Origin: Streptomyces silaceus
GTDB lineage: Bacteria > Actinomycetota > Actinomycetes > Streptomycetales > Streptomycetaceae
Length of the DNA: 64,000 nucleotides
Direction of reading: 5' to 3'
Assembly: GCF_001419745.1 (NCBI RefSeq)
Contig: NZ_LIRJ01000004.1
Coordinates: forward strand, 1-64,000
Position 1 is the stretch's first letter. Each line of letters opens with the position of its first letter. The translations under genes and the position numbers were made by a program. This document shows positions 15,757 through 25,595 of this stretch, piece after piece. Under the pieces are notes generated by a model. That model searched no databases, was not told where the DNA came from, and worked only from the letters and a program-made list of their open reading frames with translations.

Positions 15757-18700
15757 CTAAAGAGCGGCGAATGCCGGGGTGTTGGCGACGGACACGGCAG
15801 CGCCGAGCGCCTGGCTCTTGATGACGCGGTTCTGCGAGCGGCGCACCGAATACACCTGCGGGTTGATCACGTCGAAGCGGGCGTAGCGGACCTCCACCGT
15901 CGACAGGTTGGTGTTGCCGGTGGAGCGGATCGAGCGGGTCCCGATCTGCGCCGCCGCGGAGAACGCGGCGTCGGCGCCCTCGATGTGCCAGATGCCCGGC
16001 TCCATGTCGCCTGCCCGCCATGCCCTGGCCCGGAAGGTGGTGCCCTTGCCCTGGAACCGCACGCGCACGAAGCTGCCCGGGGTGTGGGTGAACGGCAGCG
16101 TGTAGGAGGAGCCGATGCCTGTGCCGGTCCCGGCGACCTGCGCCCGCACGGTCAGGATGATCGTGCCGGTCGTGCGGAACTCCAGCCGGGCCATGTACAT
16201 GTTGTTCGCATCGACCATCCGCGCCGTCGGCCCGCCATACAGCGAATCCCCCGACGCGGCCGCGCTGGTGGTCACGTCGCAGTACAGATCGAAGTCCGGG
16301 TGCACCGCTGTCACCGCGCTGCGCCGCGAGATGTCCAGCGTCGACAGGATGTGCGTCGCGTACAGGGCGGCGTTGACGTTGTAGTCCGACGCAGCCCCGC
16401 CGCCCACCTGGTTCCACGCGAGCCCCGAGTCCGAGGTGCCCCACGTGCTCGACGCGGTCCGCCCGAAGTCGTCATACAGGAACGACGACTTCTTCCGGGC
16501 GATGCGCGGCGCCCACACGTAGTAGATCGCCGACGACGGCGGCGTCCCCCCATGCCGCACCCGCACCTTCGCGCGCGAGGCCCCCGCCGGCGCCACGAAC
16601 TCCTGCTCCACCCACGTCCACACCGACGCGCCCACCGCCACGCCCGTCCCCGCCACCGACGACACCAGCGTCCCGCCGGCGTCGTACCAGTTCGGGCAGA
16701 CCTGCACGTCCGACCAGCCATCGGCGCAGAACACCCACCCGGACAGGACGTACGTCGCACCCGGGGTGACCGAGCCGACCGCGGTGAAATCGCCGAGGGC
16801 GCCGCCGACCGAGGTCACTCCGTCGGGGACGATCCGCAGCGAGCCCAGCGCGCGCGGGTGCGGGTGCACGTACGTCTTCGACCACGTCGCGGTGGCGCTC
16901 TGCGCCGTCCACCCGCTGATGTCTGTCTCGAAGAACGGGTTCGGGGAGAGCAGCGTCGACGGCGCGAGGACCGTCATGACCTCGCCGCTGACGCGCCAGT
17001 CGAACGGGGTGTCGCGGACGTACGGCGTCCAGACCGGACCCGCGGTCGTGACAACCGTCGCGGTGCTCTGGGACGAGGTGAGCGCCTCGGCGAGTGCGGA
17101 GCCGTCGGTGTCGGTCCACTGCATGAACTCGCGGAAGCTGGACGCGGTGTTGGTGTCGCCGACCCACGCCACATCCCACGGGCTGGCCGGGGTGGTGTTG
17201 AAGTCGATGTTCCACATGAACTGATCAAGGCTCTCGCTGTAGCCCTGCACCATCAGATCGAGGTCGTCGGGCTGCACCAGCTCCCACGGCCGCACGATCT
17301 TCATGCGGTCGCCGATGTCCACCGCCGCCGCGGCCTCCACCAGATGCGCGGCCTTCGCGAGCAGCATCCGCACCACCGGATAGCGGGTCTCATCCACCGT
17401 GCCCACGTGCAGCTGCCAGCCCGCATGGTCACCGAGCTGCGCGTCGTCCGCGACGTTCAGCGTGACGGACTCCGGGTAGCGGCCGATGCCCGCCGGCGGA
17501 GCGGCCGCGGACATCGGGCCCGACTCCAGGGTGCGCCGCGCCGAGCTGCCGCCGGTGCGCTGCACGGTGATGTCGTTGCGGGGCTGCTGGTCGTCGTCGG
17601 TCGGCTCCAGCGGACTGACGAGGCCGTCGCTGCCCGTGTAGTCCAGCGTGAGCGCGGGGGCCTGGTTGTACAGCGACGCCCGGTCCCGCAGCCGCAGGCC
17701 GAGGAAGGACCGCTCCTCGCACAGGATGCCCTCGTCGGCCGCCGCGGCCTCGCGCATCAGCTCCAGGAGAGTGAGCTGCCCCTGTACGCCGAGGCGCTGC
17801 TCGGACAGGGACGCGCTGTAGGCGGGGAGGCCCTCCTCGATGCCGAGGCGCTGCACGCGGTTGGACGCGGTCTCCTCCCGCCATCCGATCATCGCGTTGA
17901 TGGTGCCGGAGTACGCGGTGCTGCTGCTCGCGACAGCGACGTGCCCGATGGCTGTGCCGTTGAGCAGGCCGTCCTGCCCGATGCGGACGTCCGTCGCGGA
18001 GCCTGCGGTGTAGGCGTTGAGGGTGCCGCTCAGGAAGCTGGAGACGGTGTTCGACAGCCTGCTCTCGTCGATCTTCAGGACGATCAGGCGCCAGTCGATG
18101 TTGGCGCCGTTCTGCGTCAGCTCGATCCCGATGTGCCGCGGCACTCCGTTGATGGCGAACGTGCCGAACCCGGACGCCAGGATCTGAGTGCCGTCGGCGT
18201 CGTAGGCCCGCAGCTCCAAGCTCCCGCTCGTGTTGACGAACAGGGACCAGGTGCGTGCCGTGCCGGTCATCGACACGCTGAAGATACGGTCGGTGCCCGT
18301 GACACCGCCCGCCGGGACGGCCGCACCGAACCGCAGGAACGTGAAGTTCGTCGCGGTGTAGGGGGCGACCTTCACGCGGGTCACCCCGTACGTGAACGTC
18401 GGCAGCGGCGCGGAGGCCACCCAGTCCGCGTACGCCGCCATCGCCACGCCGGCCGCCGGAACGGGCATGGCGGGCTGACCGTCCAGCGCGGACGCGAACG
18501 TCGTGGCGGCGGCCTCATCCTCCATCGGCCAGTACGACACGATGCTCGTGCGGGACGGGTTGGTGAACTCGCGGTACATCGCCGACCGGACGGGGACGGT
18601 GCCCTGCGTGAGCCGCCGCATGACGCCGTATGCCTCGACCTGTGTCACGAGATCGTGCTTGGACTCCCAGCGTGGCGCCCACGAGGTGACCTCACCCGCG

Positions 18701-19614
18701 AACCGGACACGCTTGTTCGTGATCGACGTGCCGCCCGCCAGCGTCCACGTCCGCCCGGCGCTGTCCGCGAACGACGTCGTCCCCGCGGCCTGAGCGTTGA
18801 AGCGGGGCTGCGCCACGATCGTGCCCCACAGGCCGTTGCGGACCTCCGCGCCGTGCACCCGGCCGATCGGCAGGCGGAGGATGAACCCGGTGGCGTTCCC
18901 GATCCGCAGCGGCGCCGTCGAGTTGAAGATGCTGGTGACGCCCGCGCCGGACACCGGGTCACCGAGCTGCGTCCAGGGCGCATCGAGGTTGTCGGCCGTG
19001 AAGAACCGCACCGTCCAGCCGCCTGACCCGTTGTTCACGTCCAGCGTCACCCGCACCGCCAGGCGGCCCCCGGCGCCGGGCACGACCGGCGCGACCGTCG
19101 AGGACGCCGCGAGGGACGCCGAGCCGTCCGCCGACCACTCGAAGTACAGGCGGCCCTGCCGCGAGCCGAGGAACCAGGACTTCTGCCCGGACCCGAACTT
19201 GCCGATCATCTCGACGGCGTCCGCGGTCGTCGAGTCCAGCGGCGGCACCCAGTTCGCGAGCGTCGCATCGAGACGGACATCGAGGTCGCCGACGATGTCC
19301 AGGGCCGCCGTGTCCGGGGTCTCCGCGTAGTCGGCCGTCCCGCCCGGCAGGTCCAGGTAGGTGCTGCCGGTGAGGACGCTGATCCGGATCGGGGTGTTGC
19401 GGCCGATCTGCCCGTAGTACGGGCCGACCGGGTTCTTCGGCGAGTACGCGCCCGCGTTGTTGTCCAGCACCAGCGAGCAGCGCGACGACTCCACTTGCTG
19501 CGACTCGTCCGAGCGGCCGCGCTGAATCCGGATCGCCGTGTCGTAGCGGATATCCCCCGACACGTCGACCCACACGGCTCCGACGAGCAACTCGGCCTTG
19601 ATCGCGAATGGCAT
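15757..19614 (-). CDS. Large minor tail protein / tail tip
   Basis: 1285 aa, beta-rich. The N-terminus (VWVDVSGDIRYDTAIRIQRG, then SRCSLVLDNNAGAYSPKNP) is the common start of actinophage minor tail proteins. Residues about 55-270 resemble a LamG/concanavalin-like domain, a second such region follows at about 350-580, and a jelly-roll carbohydrate-binding-like block lies at about 905-1045 (VTPGATYVLSGWVFCADGW). A third lectin-like block ends the chain. Probably forms the tail tip and binds wall sugars. It starts 1 base after the tape measure stop. Confidence 0.85.
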   Translation of the reverse strand: MPFAIKAELLVGAVWVDVSGDIRYDTAIRIQRGRSDESQQVESSRCSLVLDNNAGAYSPKNPVGPYYGQIGRNTPIRISVLTGSTYLDLPGGTADYAETPDTAALDIVGDLDVRLDATLANWVPPLDSTTADAVEMIGKFGSGQKSWFLGSRQGRLYFEWSADGSASLAASSTVAPVVPGAGGRLAVRVTLDVNNGSGGWTVRFFTADNLDAPWTQLGDPVSGAGVTSIFNSTAPLRIGNATGFILRLPIGRVHGAEVRNGLWGTIVAQPRFNAQAAGTTSFADSAGRTWTLAGGTSITNKRVRFAGEVTSWAPRWESKHDLVTQVEAYGVMRRLTQGTVPVRSAMYREFTNPSRTSIVSYWPMEDEAAATTFASALDGQPAMPVPAAGVAMAAYADWVASAPLPTFTYGVTRVKVAPYTATNFTFLRFGAAVPAGGVTGTDRIFSVSMTGTARTWSLFVNTSGSLELRAYDADGTQILASGFGTFAINGVPRHIGIELTQNGANIDWRLIVLKIDESRLSNTVSSFLSGTLNAYTAGSATDVRIGQDGLLNGTAIGHVAVASSSTAYSGTINAMIGWREETASNRVQRLGIEEGLPAYSASLSEQRLGVQGQLTLLELMREAAAADEGILCEERSFLGLRLRDRASLYNQAPALTLDYTGSDGLVSPLEPTDDDQQPRNDITVQRTGGSSARRTLESGPMSAAAPPAGIGRYPESVTLNVADDAQLGDHAGWQLHVGTVDETRYPVVRMLLAKAAHLVEAAAAVDIGDRMKIVRPWELVQPDDLDLMVQGYSESLDQFMWNIDFNTTPASPWDVAWVGDTNTASSFREFMQWTDTDGSALAEALTSSQSTATVVTTAGPVWTPYVRDTPFDWRVSGEVMTVLAPSTLLSPNPFFETDISGWTAQSATATWSKTYVHPHPRALGSLRIVPDGVTSVGGALGDFTAVGSVTPGATYVLSGWVFCADGWSDVQVCPNWYDAGGTLVSSVAGTGVAVGASVWTWVEQEFVAPAGASRAKVRVRHGGTPPSSAIYYVWAPRIARKKSSFLYDDFGRTASSTWGTSDSGLAWNQVGGGAASDYNVNAALYATHILSTLDISRRSAVTAVHPDFDLYCDVTTSAAASGDSLYGGPTARMVDANNMYMARLEFRTTGTIILTVRAQVAGTGTGIGSSYTLPFTHTPGSFVRVRFQGKGTTFRARAWRAGDMEPGIWHIEGADAAFSAAAQIGTRSIRSTGNTNLSTVEVRYARFDVINPQVYSVRRSQNRVIKSQALGAAVSVANTPAFAAL

Positions 19615-19615
19615 C

Positions 19616-22600
19616 TCAGTCGACCTTCCCGAACGTGGCCTTCAGCCCGCCGCGGGCCCGCACTGCGGAGCGCACCGGATCGATGACCAGCTCGCCGAGC
19701 TCCTTGGTGCCGAAGCTCACCTGAATGACGATGGGCCGCTCGCCCCCCGCCGGCGCCGGAGCAGTGCCGCGCGCGGCCGCCGCAGCCCGCCGCGGCGGCG
19801 TGTTCAGCATCGACGCCCACGGCGCCTGCGCCTTACGCATCGAGTCCGGCGACGAGTACACCCGCGAGCCGACCGGCAGGTCCGCGAGCTCCGGGCCCTG
19901 CTCGCCCACCCACGTCAGCCCCGACCGCGGCCCGCCCACCGCTGCGGCGCCGACGATCCCGCCGGTGGCCTTGCGGCGGAACGCCCGCTCGATGGCCTTC
20001 TCCATCGTGTGGGCGAGCTTGTCCATGGCCTTCTCCAGCCGCTTCTGCTGGGAGGTCAGGGCCTTCACCACGGCGGTCTGATTCCGGATCGCCGACCCGT
20101 ACATCGAGTCGGCCGCGGTCTTGCCCGCGCTCGACGCCGACGAGCCGATCTGCCGCTGAAGCTTGTTCATAGAGGCGATCTCCGACTTCGAGGCGCCGAG
20201 GAGCGCGCCCGCGGTCTGGAGCCCACCGCCATCGATGCCGGCCTCCGCGATCTGGTTGATCAGATCCTTCGACAGTCCCTTCTTCCGGAGGCCCTTCAGC
20301 GCGGACGCGAACGCGGATGCCTGGTCACGGGAGCGGGTCAGCCCGGCCATGACGGACGCGGTGGTGATCGGCGCCCCATCCGCGCCTCCCTTGGTGATGT
20401 TCGCGGAGGACAGGACGTTGTTCTTGACCGAGTCCCGCAGCTGCGACGCGCTGTTCTTCAGGTCGTCGAGCTTGCTCTTCGCCTTCTCCAGGCTCTTGGT
20501 GACCGTGGACAGGCTCTTCTCGTGCCGCAGCAGCGCCTTGCCGTAGGAGTCGAGCTGCCGCAGGAGATGCCGCTCCGTCCCGCCGTGCGTCGACTTCATG
20601 ATCGTGGAGCGCCACTGGTTCAGCGACGACACCAGCGACGACCGCGAATCCGGGTCACCGAGACCACGGCGGATCTCCGACAGCCGGCCGCCCGCCAGCT
20701 GCCCGAAGTGGGAGACCGTCAGGTCGCTCCATGCGTCCTTGCGGGCCTCGTGCTCCGACTTGCGCTGTGCCGCCGCGCGCTTCTGCGCCTTCGTGAGCCC
20801 GCCCTTCGCGAACTTCGGCATGTCGAGACGGCCCTCGTTGATGAGGTGCATGAACTTCTCGCCGTACTTCGCGACCGCCGCGGCCTTCATCACGAACTCG
20901 CCGTTGCTCAACCAGGGGGCGAACACGTCGTCGGAGGTGCCCGTGCCCGGCCCGACCACCGGGCCGCCGTCGGCGTACCCGTGCTTGAACGCGCTGCCGG
21001 TGAACAGACCACCCGTGGCGCCCACGATGTCGTGCTGGCTGCGGCCGGACAGGTACTTCGTCTGATACTCGGTGATGTTGCGGACGGTGTTCTTACGGAA
21101 CGTCGTGATCGTGATGTTCCGCGAGCGCGGCAGACGCGACAGTGCCCCCTGCACATCACGGATGCCCGACAGCGCCTTGCCGTTCGCGGCGGTGACCGTG
21201 ACCTTCCCGTTCGGCAGGCGCTTCACCTTCAGCCCGAACGACTCCAGGATCTGCTCGGCGCCCTTCGACAGCGTCTTCAAGGTCACGCTCTTGCTGCCCG
21301 GCGTCTTCTTCACAGCAGCGTTGAACGCGCGCAGCCCGGCCTCGGCGTCCTCCTTCTCCATCTTGATCCGCGCCGTTTTGCTCGGGACCTTCAAGATCTG
21401 GTCGGCCAGCGCGACGGCCTGCTTGCGGGACAGACCCATCGCGTCGGCCTGCCGGATCAGCTCGGCCCGGCCCCGCCGGTACACATCGTTCGCCGCCGAC
21501 CACGACCCGGTGGACTCGCGGGCCTGCGCCGCCGCCTCGTCGGTCTTGGCCGCCAGATCGTTCAGTGCGCTCGCTGCCGTGCGGGCAGCCTCGGAGTTGA
21601 GGTTGAGCTTTCCACCGGTCATCGACAGCGCTTGGCCGTTGGCCTGCGCGGCCTTCGCCGCGGCGTCGATGGCACCCTCGAAGCCGATCATCCCGCCGAG
21701 GCCCGCGCGCTGCACGTCGTTGAGGGCCTGGATGGACTGCCGCAGCCCGTCGGCCGCCTGCTTCTGCCCGTCCAGCTTCGCCTGCGCCGCCTGCGCCTGC
21801 GTCCCGAAGAGCCCCATGCTCTCGGCCGCCATCTTCGCCTCGAACTTCGCGTCGGCGATGGCGTCGCGATAGTCGTTCGTGTGCTTCTTGAACTGCGACA
21901 TGTCGCCGCCGCCGGCCTTCCACGCCCGCTTCAGCAAGTCGAACTGCTCGGCCGCCTGCTTGGGGTTCCCCGACCGCACGAGGTTCGCCATCGACTTGTC
22001 CCACGCGTCGACGTTCTTCCTCGCCGTCGAGATGCCGGGCCCCTCGGCGATGCCCACCCATGAGCCGAAGTCGGAGACGAGCTGCCCGAGCTTGTTCTCC
22101 GAGCCGCTCTTGGAGACCATCGCGATGGACTCGGACATCTCCTTCATGTTGGTCTTGAGAGTGCCGGTGACCTTCCCGGTCGTCGTCAGCGTCTTCAGCG
22201 ACGACGACAGGGCGTCCACCTCGACCGCGGGCTTCGCACCCGACAGCTCGTGCAGTGCCAGGACCAGGGCGCCCACGGCGCCGGCCGCGAGCGCAGCCTT
22301 GCCGCCGGTCGACAGGGTTCCCAGCGCGGCGTTCATGCCCGCGACGCCGCCGCCTGCTGCCACGAACGCGGCCCGCAGTGCCGTCGCCCGGCCCGTCAGC
22401 GTCCCCAGGCCCGCGCCTGCCGCGCCGATTCCCGCACCGGCCAGCTTGATCAGCTTGAAGGCGGTGGCGACTTGCAGCAGCGTCGCCAGCAGTGACGCGG
22501 GCACCGCCGACACGAGCTGCGCGAACGCGTTGACGATGGTGAGCATGCCGGGCCCGGCCTGCGCCGCCGCGTCCAGGACATGCAGCAGCGTCTCCGCCAG

Positions 22601-23410
22601 CGCCTGCAGCGTCTCCTTGACCTCCGGGCCCGCCGCCCGCGCGTACTGCATGACCTCCGTGAGCGGGCCCTCGGCCTTGCCCTCGGACAGGACCCGCATG
22701 AAGTGCAGGGCCTTGTCGGTCGCGCGGTCGAGGGTGCGGTCGGTGAAGTCCTGCACGGTGCTGGTGAGGTGGTCGAACCCCGGAGTCTCGATCGCGCCGC
22801 CCGCCACCGTGGTCAGCCGGGTCAGCTGGTCCGAGGCGCTGCGCGCGAGCGGCGTCAGGCGGGGCAAAAGCGCCGTGGTGATCTGGAGGCCCTGCTCGAC
22901 GGGACGCATGGTGAACGATGCCGTCTGGTCCGACCAGGTACGGAACGCGTCGGAGAGGACCATGTAGGACCCGGCCGCGCGCTGCGTCGCCGCAGGCATC
23001 GCCGCCAGCTGCCGCTGCACCTCGGCCTGCGCCTTCGCGGCCGCCTGCGAGCCGACACCGGACGCCTTCACTGCGTCCTGGTACTTCTTCTGAGCCGCCG
23101 CGGCCTCGCCCATGGCGGAGATCTGGGGGACCACCGCCGCCGTGAACGCGGCCGCCGCGAGGCCCGCAGCCCCCAGCCCGGCCGCGATCGGCGCGGCCTG
23201 CGCCGCCACCGGGATCAGTGCCGGAGCGAGGTTGACGAGCGAGGCCTTCAGCCCGGTGAACGTCTTGTCGAGCTGCTGCCCGGACCGCGTCATGCTGCCC
23301 GCGCTCGCTGCGAAGCGGCCGTCCAGCGTGCGCAGGTGCCCGTTGATGTCCCGGAAGCCTGCGGCCGTGGCGTCGTTGACGCGGACTGTGATCGTCACGT
23401 CATCCGACAT
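19616..23410 (-). CDS. Tape measure protein
   Basis: 1264 aa tail-length ruler and DNA-ejection protein. The N-terminus is helical and Ala-rich, and about residues 50-90 and 250-345 are hydrophobic (IPVAAQAAPIAAGLGAAGLA). Long Ala/Lys/Gln helices follow, with a GFKHGYADGG-type Gly region near residue 800 and basic helical C-terminal repeats. The size and position right after the tail chaperones are diagnostic. Its start overlaps the end of the frameshifted chaperone by 11 bases. The length predicts a siphovirus tail of roughly 190 nm by the usual 1.5 Angstrom per residue rule. Confidence 0.92.
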   Translation of the reverse strand: MSDDVTITVRVNDATAAGFRDINGHLRTLDGRFAASAGSMTRSGQQLDKTFTGLKASLVNLAPALIPVAAQAAPIAAGLGAAGLAAAAFTAAVVPQISAMGEAAAAQKKYQDAVKASGVGSQAAAKAQAEVQRQLAAMPAATQRAAGSYMVLSDAFRTWSDQTASFTMRPVEQGLQITTALLPRLTPLARSASDQLTRLTTVAGGAIETPGFDHLTSTVQDFTDRTLDRATDKALHFMRVLSEGKAEGPLTEVMQYARAAGPEVKETLQALAETLLHVLDAAAQAGPGMLTIVNAFAQLVSAVPASLLATLLQVATAFKLIKLAGAGIGAAGAGLGTLTGRATALRAAFVAAGGGVAGMNAALGTLSTGGKAALAAGAVGALVLALHELSGAKPAVEVDALSSSLKTLTTTGKVTGTLKTNMKEMSESIAMVSKSGSENKLGQLVSDFGSWVGIAEGPGISTARKNVDAWDKSMANLVRSGNPKQAAEQFDLLKRAWKAGGGDMSQFKKHTNDYRDAIADAKFEAKMAAESMGLFGTQAQAAQAKLDGQKQAADGLRQSIQALNDVQRAGLGGMIGFEGAIDAAAKAAQANGQALSMTGGKLNLNSEAARTAASALNDLAAKTDEAAAQARESTGSWSAANDVYRRGRAELIRQADAMGLSRKQAVALADQILKVPSKTARIKMEKEDAEAGLRAFNAAVKKTPGSKSVTLKTLSKGAEQILESFGLKVKRLPNGKVTVTAANGKALSGIRDVQGALSRLPRSRNITITTFRKNTVRNITEYQTKYLSGRSQHDIVGATGGLFTGSAFKHGYADGGPVVGPGTGTSDDVFAPWLSNGEFVMKAAAVAKYGEKFMHLINEGRLDMPKFAKGGLTKAQKRAAAQRKSEHEARKDAWSDLTVSHFGQLAGGRLSEIRRGLGDPDSRSSLVSSLNQWRSTIMKSTHGGTERHLLRQLDSYGKALLRHEKSLSTVTKSLEKAKSKLDDLKNSASQLRDSVKNNVLSSANITKGGADGAPITTASVMAGLTRSRDQASAFASALKGLRKKGLSKDLINQIAEAGIDGGGLQTAGALLGASKSEIASMNKLQRQIGSSASSAGKTAADSMYGSAIRNQTAVVKALTSQQKRLEKAMDKLAHTMEKAIERAFRRKATGGIVGAAAVGGPRSGLTWVGEQGPELADLPVGSRVYSSPDSMRKAQAPWASMLNTPPRRAAAAARGTAPAPAGGERPIVIQVSFGTKELGELVIDPVRSAVRARGGLKATFGKVD

Positions 23411-23956
23411 CGCTCATCCCCTCCTCCCCAGGTGTGCCGAGTTCGACGATCGCCAGCAGCCGCAGAAGCTCGGGGTCTTCTCGGGTCAGCTGCGAGGGCA
23501 GGCACCGGAACTGCTGGCACAGCGCCAGTACCTGCCGCGCATAGATCAGCTCGCGAGGCTCTCGGAGGGCAGCTCCATCGGAATCGACGCCTCCAGGGAC
23601 GGCCCGCCATCGGGCGAGGCGCCGTCCAAAGGGGCAGGCACCCCGGCGATGGCCTCCCGCCACGCGTTGACGATCGTCATGTTGAAGTCGACTTCCTGCG
23701 CCATGACCGCGTCGATGCCCACCGGCACGGGCTGGCCCTGGTCGTCCTCGACGTTCCACTCGATGAGCTGCGCAGCGAGGATCTCCAGCGTCGCCTTAAG
23801 GCCGGCGTCGCCGCCCTCTTCGAGTGCCGCGTCCAGAGCGAGGGCCTGCCCGGTGTCGACGTGACGGAGCTTGACCCGCAGCCCGTGCATGTCCGGGTCG
23901 GGGTGGTCGCTGAAGTCCAGGTCGTAGATCCTGCGTTTGGGGCGGTAGCCAGCCAT
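23400..23956 (-). CDS. Tail assembly chaperone GT (via -1 frameshift)
   Basis: About 185 aa fusion product. Ribosomes read the G gene to CCCTTTG (23627-23633), slip back one base, and go on as PFGRRLARWRAVPGGVDSD through ELIYARQVLALCQQF to the stop at 23400. The second frame has no good start of its own, keeps protein-like composition (LTREDPELLRLLAIVEL) and overlaps the tape measure start. This is the classic lambda G/G-T arrangement: the minor GT form links the tape measure to tail tube subunits during assembly. The precise slip was deduced from sequence. Confidence 0.82.
23546..23956 (-). CDS. Tail assembly chaperone G
   Basis: 136 aa zero-frame product. It begins MAGYRPKRRIYDLDFSDHPD, with a charged helical core (LEEGGDAGLKATLEILAAQL) common among actinophage G proteins. 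The last 26 residues after the slip site are Ser/Pro-rich and dispensable-looking. ATG 23956 follows the tail protein stop by 11 bases. It is the major product, expected to coat the tape measure. Confidence 0.85.
   Translation of the reverse strand: MAGYRPKRRIYDLDFSDHPDPDMHGLRVKLRHVDTGQALALDAALEEGGDAGLKATLEILAAQLIEWNVEDDQGQPVPVGIDAVMAQEVDFNMTIVNAWREAIAGVPAPLDGASPDGGPSLEASIPMELPSESLAS
23627..23633 (-). promoter_or_regulatory. Programmed -1 frameshift slippery heptamer CCCTTTG
   Basis: In the zero frame the codons are GCC CCT TTG, i.e. C CCT TTG, matching X XXY YYZ. After a -1 slip both tRNAs re-pair (CCC TTT), and the new frame is exactly that of the downstream GT extension. It lies 81-87 bases before the zero-frame stop at 23546. 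Confidence 0.8.
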
Positions 23957-23967
23957 CGGCGTGCCTC

Positions 23968-24375
23968 TCAGGTCCAAGTGGGCACGGTGCCGTCGGCGAG
24001 GACGCCGGGGACCGCGAAGGTCAGCTCTCCGGAGTCGGAGCGCGAGAGGGGGTAGTCGGTGAACAGGCACTCGTTGTTCAGGGACTGCCCGGACACGGTG
24101 AGAGAGACCGTGCGCAGCACGCTCGTGGACGGCACCGTCTTGAACACGTCGTGGGACTGGCCCGCCGCGTCGTTGAAGACGCCGTTCAGCGTCACCGAGA
24201 AATCGGCGAGCAGGAGCAGCCGCTCCATCGCGCTCTTGTCGATACCCGTCACGTCCTGCACCGCGCGCGGCGTCGCGAACTGAAGGTTCGTGATGTCGTT
24301 CTTGATCGCCCTTGCGGTGCCTGCTGCGTCATCGACGGAGCAGGTCGTCCACCCAAGTCCGCTCTCTTTGGCCAT
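23968..24375 (-). CDS. Tail tube-type structural protein
   Basis: 135 aa. The start MAKESGLGWTTCSVDDAAG and the middle VSLTVSGQSLNNECLFTDY resemble small phage tail tube/major tail proteins, and the opening parallels the 257-aa gene upstream (MAKQSGLGDALFIAGY). Sits directly before the tail chaperones, the usual place for the major tail protein. Which of the two is the tube subunit cannot be decided by eye. Confidence 0.75.
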   Translation of the reverse strand: MAKESGLGWTTCSVDDAAGTARAIKNDITNLQFATPRAVQDVTGIDKSAMERLLLLADFSVTLNGVFNDAAGQSHDVFKTVPSTSVLRTVSLTVSGQSLNNECLFTDYPLSRSDSGELTFAVPGVLADGTVPTWT

Positions 24376-24378
24376 GGC

Positions 24379-24822
24379 CTAGCCCTCCTTCTGCTGCTCG
24401 ACGAGGCGGAGTTGGTGCTCGCCGAAGTCCTCAACCCAGTCAGCGGGGCGCTGGTGGGTGCGTGTGCGGCCGGTTGGGTTCCCGCGCCAGTCGCCATCGC
24501 GGACGGCGTAGACCTCCGGCCGCGTCCGGTGCTCGGCGAAACACCGCTGACCGCTCTCGAAGCGGAAGACGGTGAGCCCTACGTCGGTGCGCTGCTCGCG
24601 GAACGTCCGGCGGGACTGGCTGCGGATGTACGCGGCCTGCCGCGCGCCGAGTTCGGTCCGCTCGTCGACCCTCGACTCCCAACCGTGGCGCCACGCCGCG
24701 CAGCCCACCTGCGCGCATGCGGCCACGACCGAGGTGTCCTGCGGGCTGGTGATGCTGTACGTCTGGTAGGCGCTCACCGGCATGTTCGGGGCGACCCGGT
24801 TGATCGGCCTGGTCATCTGCAT
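24379..24822 (-). CDS. Hypothetical protein inside the tail module
   Basis: 147 aa from ATG 24822, a TGATG overlap with the upstream stop. The C-terminal half is Arg/His/Glu-rich (SQSRRTFREQRTDVGLTVFR) with two Cys at about residues 35-39. Flanked by two tail-protein genes and co-translated with them. Not recognised; no membrane segment. Confidence 0.65.
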   Translation of the reverse strand: MQMTRPINRVAPNMPVSAYQTYSITSPQDTSVVAACAQVGCAAWRHGWESRVDERTELGARQAAYIRSQSRRTFREQRTDVGLTVFRFESGQRCFAEHRTRPEVYAVRDGDWRGNPTGRTRTHQRPADWVEDFGEHQLRLVEQQKEG

Positions 24823-25595
24823 CAGAAGGTCACCGCCACGTCGTTGCGTGCCACCGAGACGGCGAACACGGCGTTGGAAAAGGTGCCGGTCGTCACGACC
24901 CGGAGGTACCGCTCGACGGTCTGCCCGCGCGCGGTCTCGATGCGCTGCGCGCCGGGCCCGGTCGCGGCGGTGAAGCCACCGCCGGTGACGTCGGCCCACG
25001 TGTCGCCGACGCCGTTGTCCGAGCTCTCCTGGAGCTTCACGGTCACGGACGTCCCGGTGAGGCTGAAGACGTGGAGGTAGGCCTGGAGGCCGAACAGCGC
25101 AGCCCCGTTGAACAGCGGCGGACTGCCGACACCGAAATCGACGCCCGTGCCGTTCGTGCCGGTGGTGTCGGTGCGCTTCCCGGCGGTCATCGAGCGGCCC
25201 CACTCCAGGCCGTACGCGTTCGCGGCCGCCTCGACAGCGAACGTGAACTCGCCGGAGTCGCCGCGCGTGCCGTCGTAGTTGAGCTGCTTGGCCACGATGT
25301 TCGCCGATGCCCCGCCGAGCGCCGTACCCCGCCAGTACGCGGCGATCACGTCCGTGGTCGGCAGCGTCTTCAGCCGGGCGTGCGCCTGGTCCGGCAGCGT
25401 GCCCGGGTTGAAAAATGAGGTCATCTGGAGGCGACCGTCGCGCACGCCGCCCTTGCGCTCGAACGCGTACTTGTCGATGCCGGTGAACTCCAGCGCCGCA
25501 CACCCGCCGCCCACGTTGCCGACGGCGCTGATGTCACCGGACAGGTCATAGCCCGCGATGAACAGCGCGTCGCCGAGCCCTGATTGCTTGGCCAC
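24822..25595 (-). CDS. Major tail protein candidate
   Basis: 257 aa, beta-rich, opening MAKQSGLGDALFIAGYDLSGD. ATARLKTLPTTDVIAAYWRG-like and VKLQESSDNGVGDTWADVTG segments are typical of actinophage major tail tube proteins with a discoidin-like C-terminal half (SVTVKLQESSDN). Stop overlaps the next gene. Together with the 135-aa paralog-like protein it makes up the tube region. Confidence 0.8.
   Translation of the reverse strand: MAKQSGLGDALFIAGYDLSGDISAVGNVGGGCAALEFTGIDKYAFERKGGVRDGRLQMTSFFNPGTLPDQAHARLKTLPTTDVIAAYWRGTALGGASANIVAKQLNYDGTRGDSGEFTFAVEAAANAYGLEWGRSMTAGKRTDTTGTNGTGVDFGVGSPPLFNGAALFGLQAYLHVFSLTGTSVTVKLQESSDNGVGDTWADVTGGGFTAATGPGAQRIETARGQTVERYLRVVTTGTFSNAVFAVSVARNDVAVTF

Noticed and set aside
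15985-19026. 1013-codon plus-strand frame opposite the tail-tip gene
   Set aside because: Composition (Arg/His/Gly/Ala) and position show it is the antisense shadow of a confident phage gene.
19598-22063. 821-codon plus-strand frame opposite the tape measure
   Set aside because: Same shadow pattern; no ribosome site and no domain.
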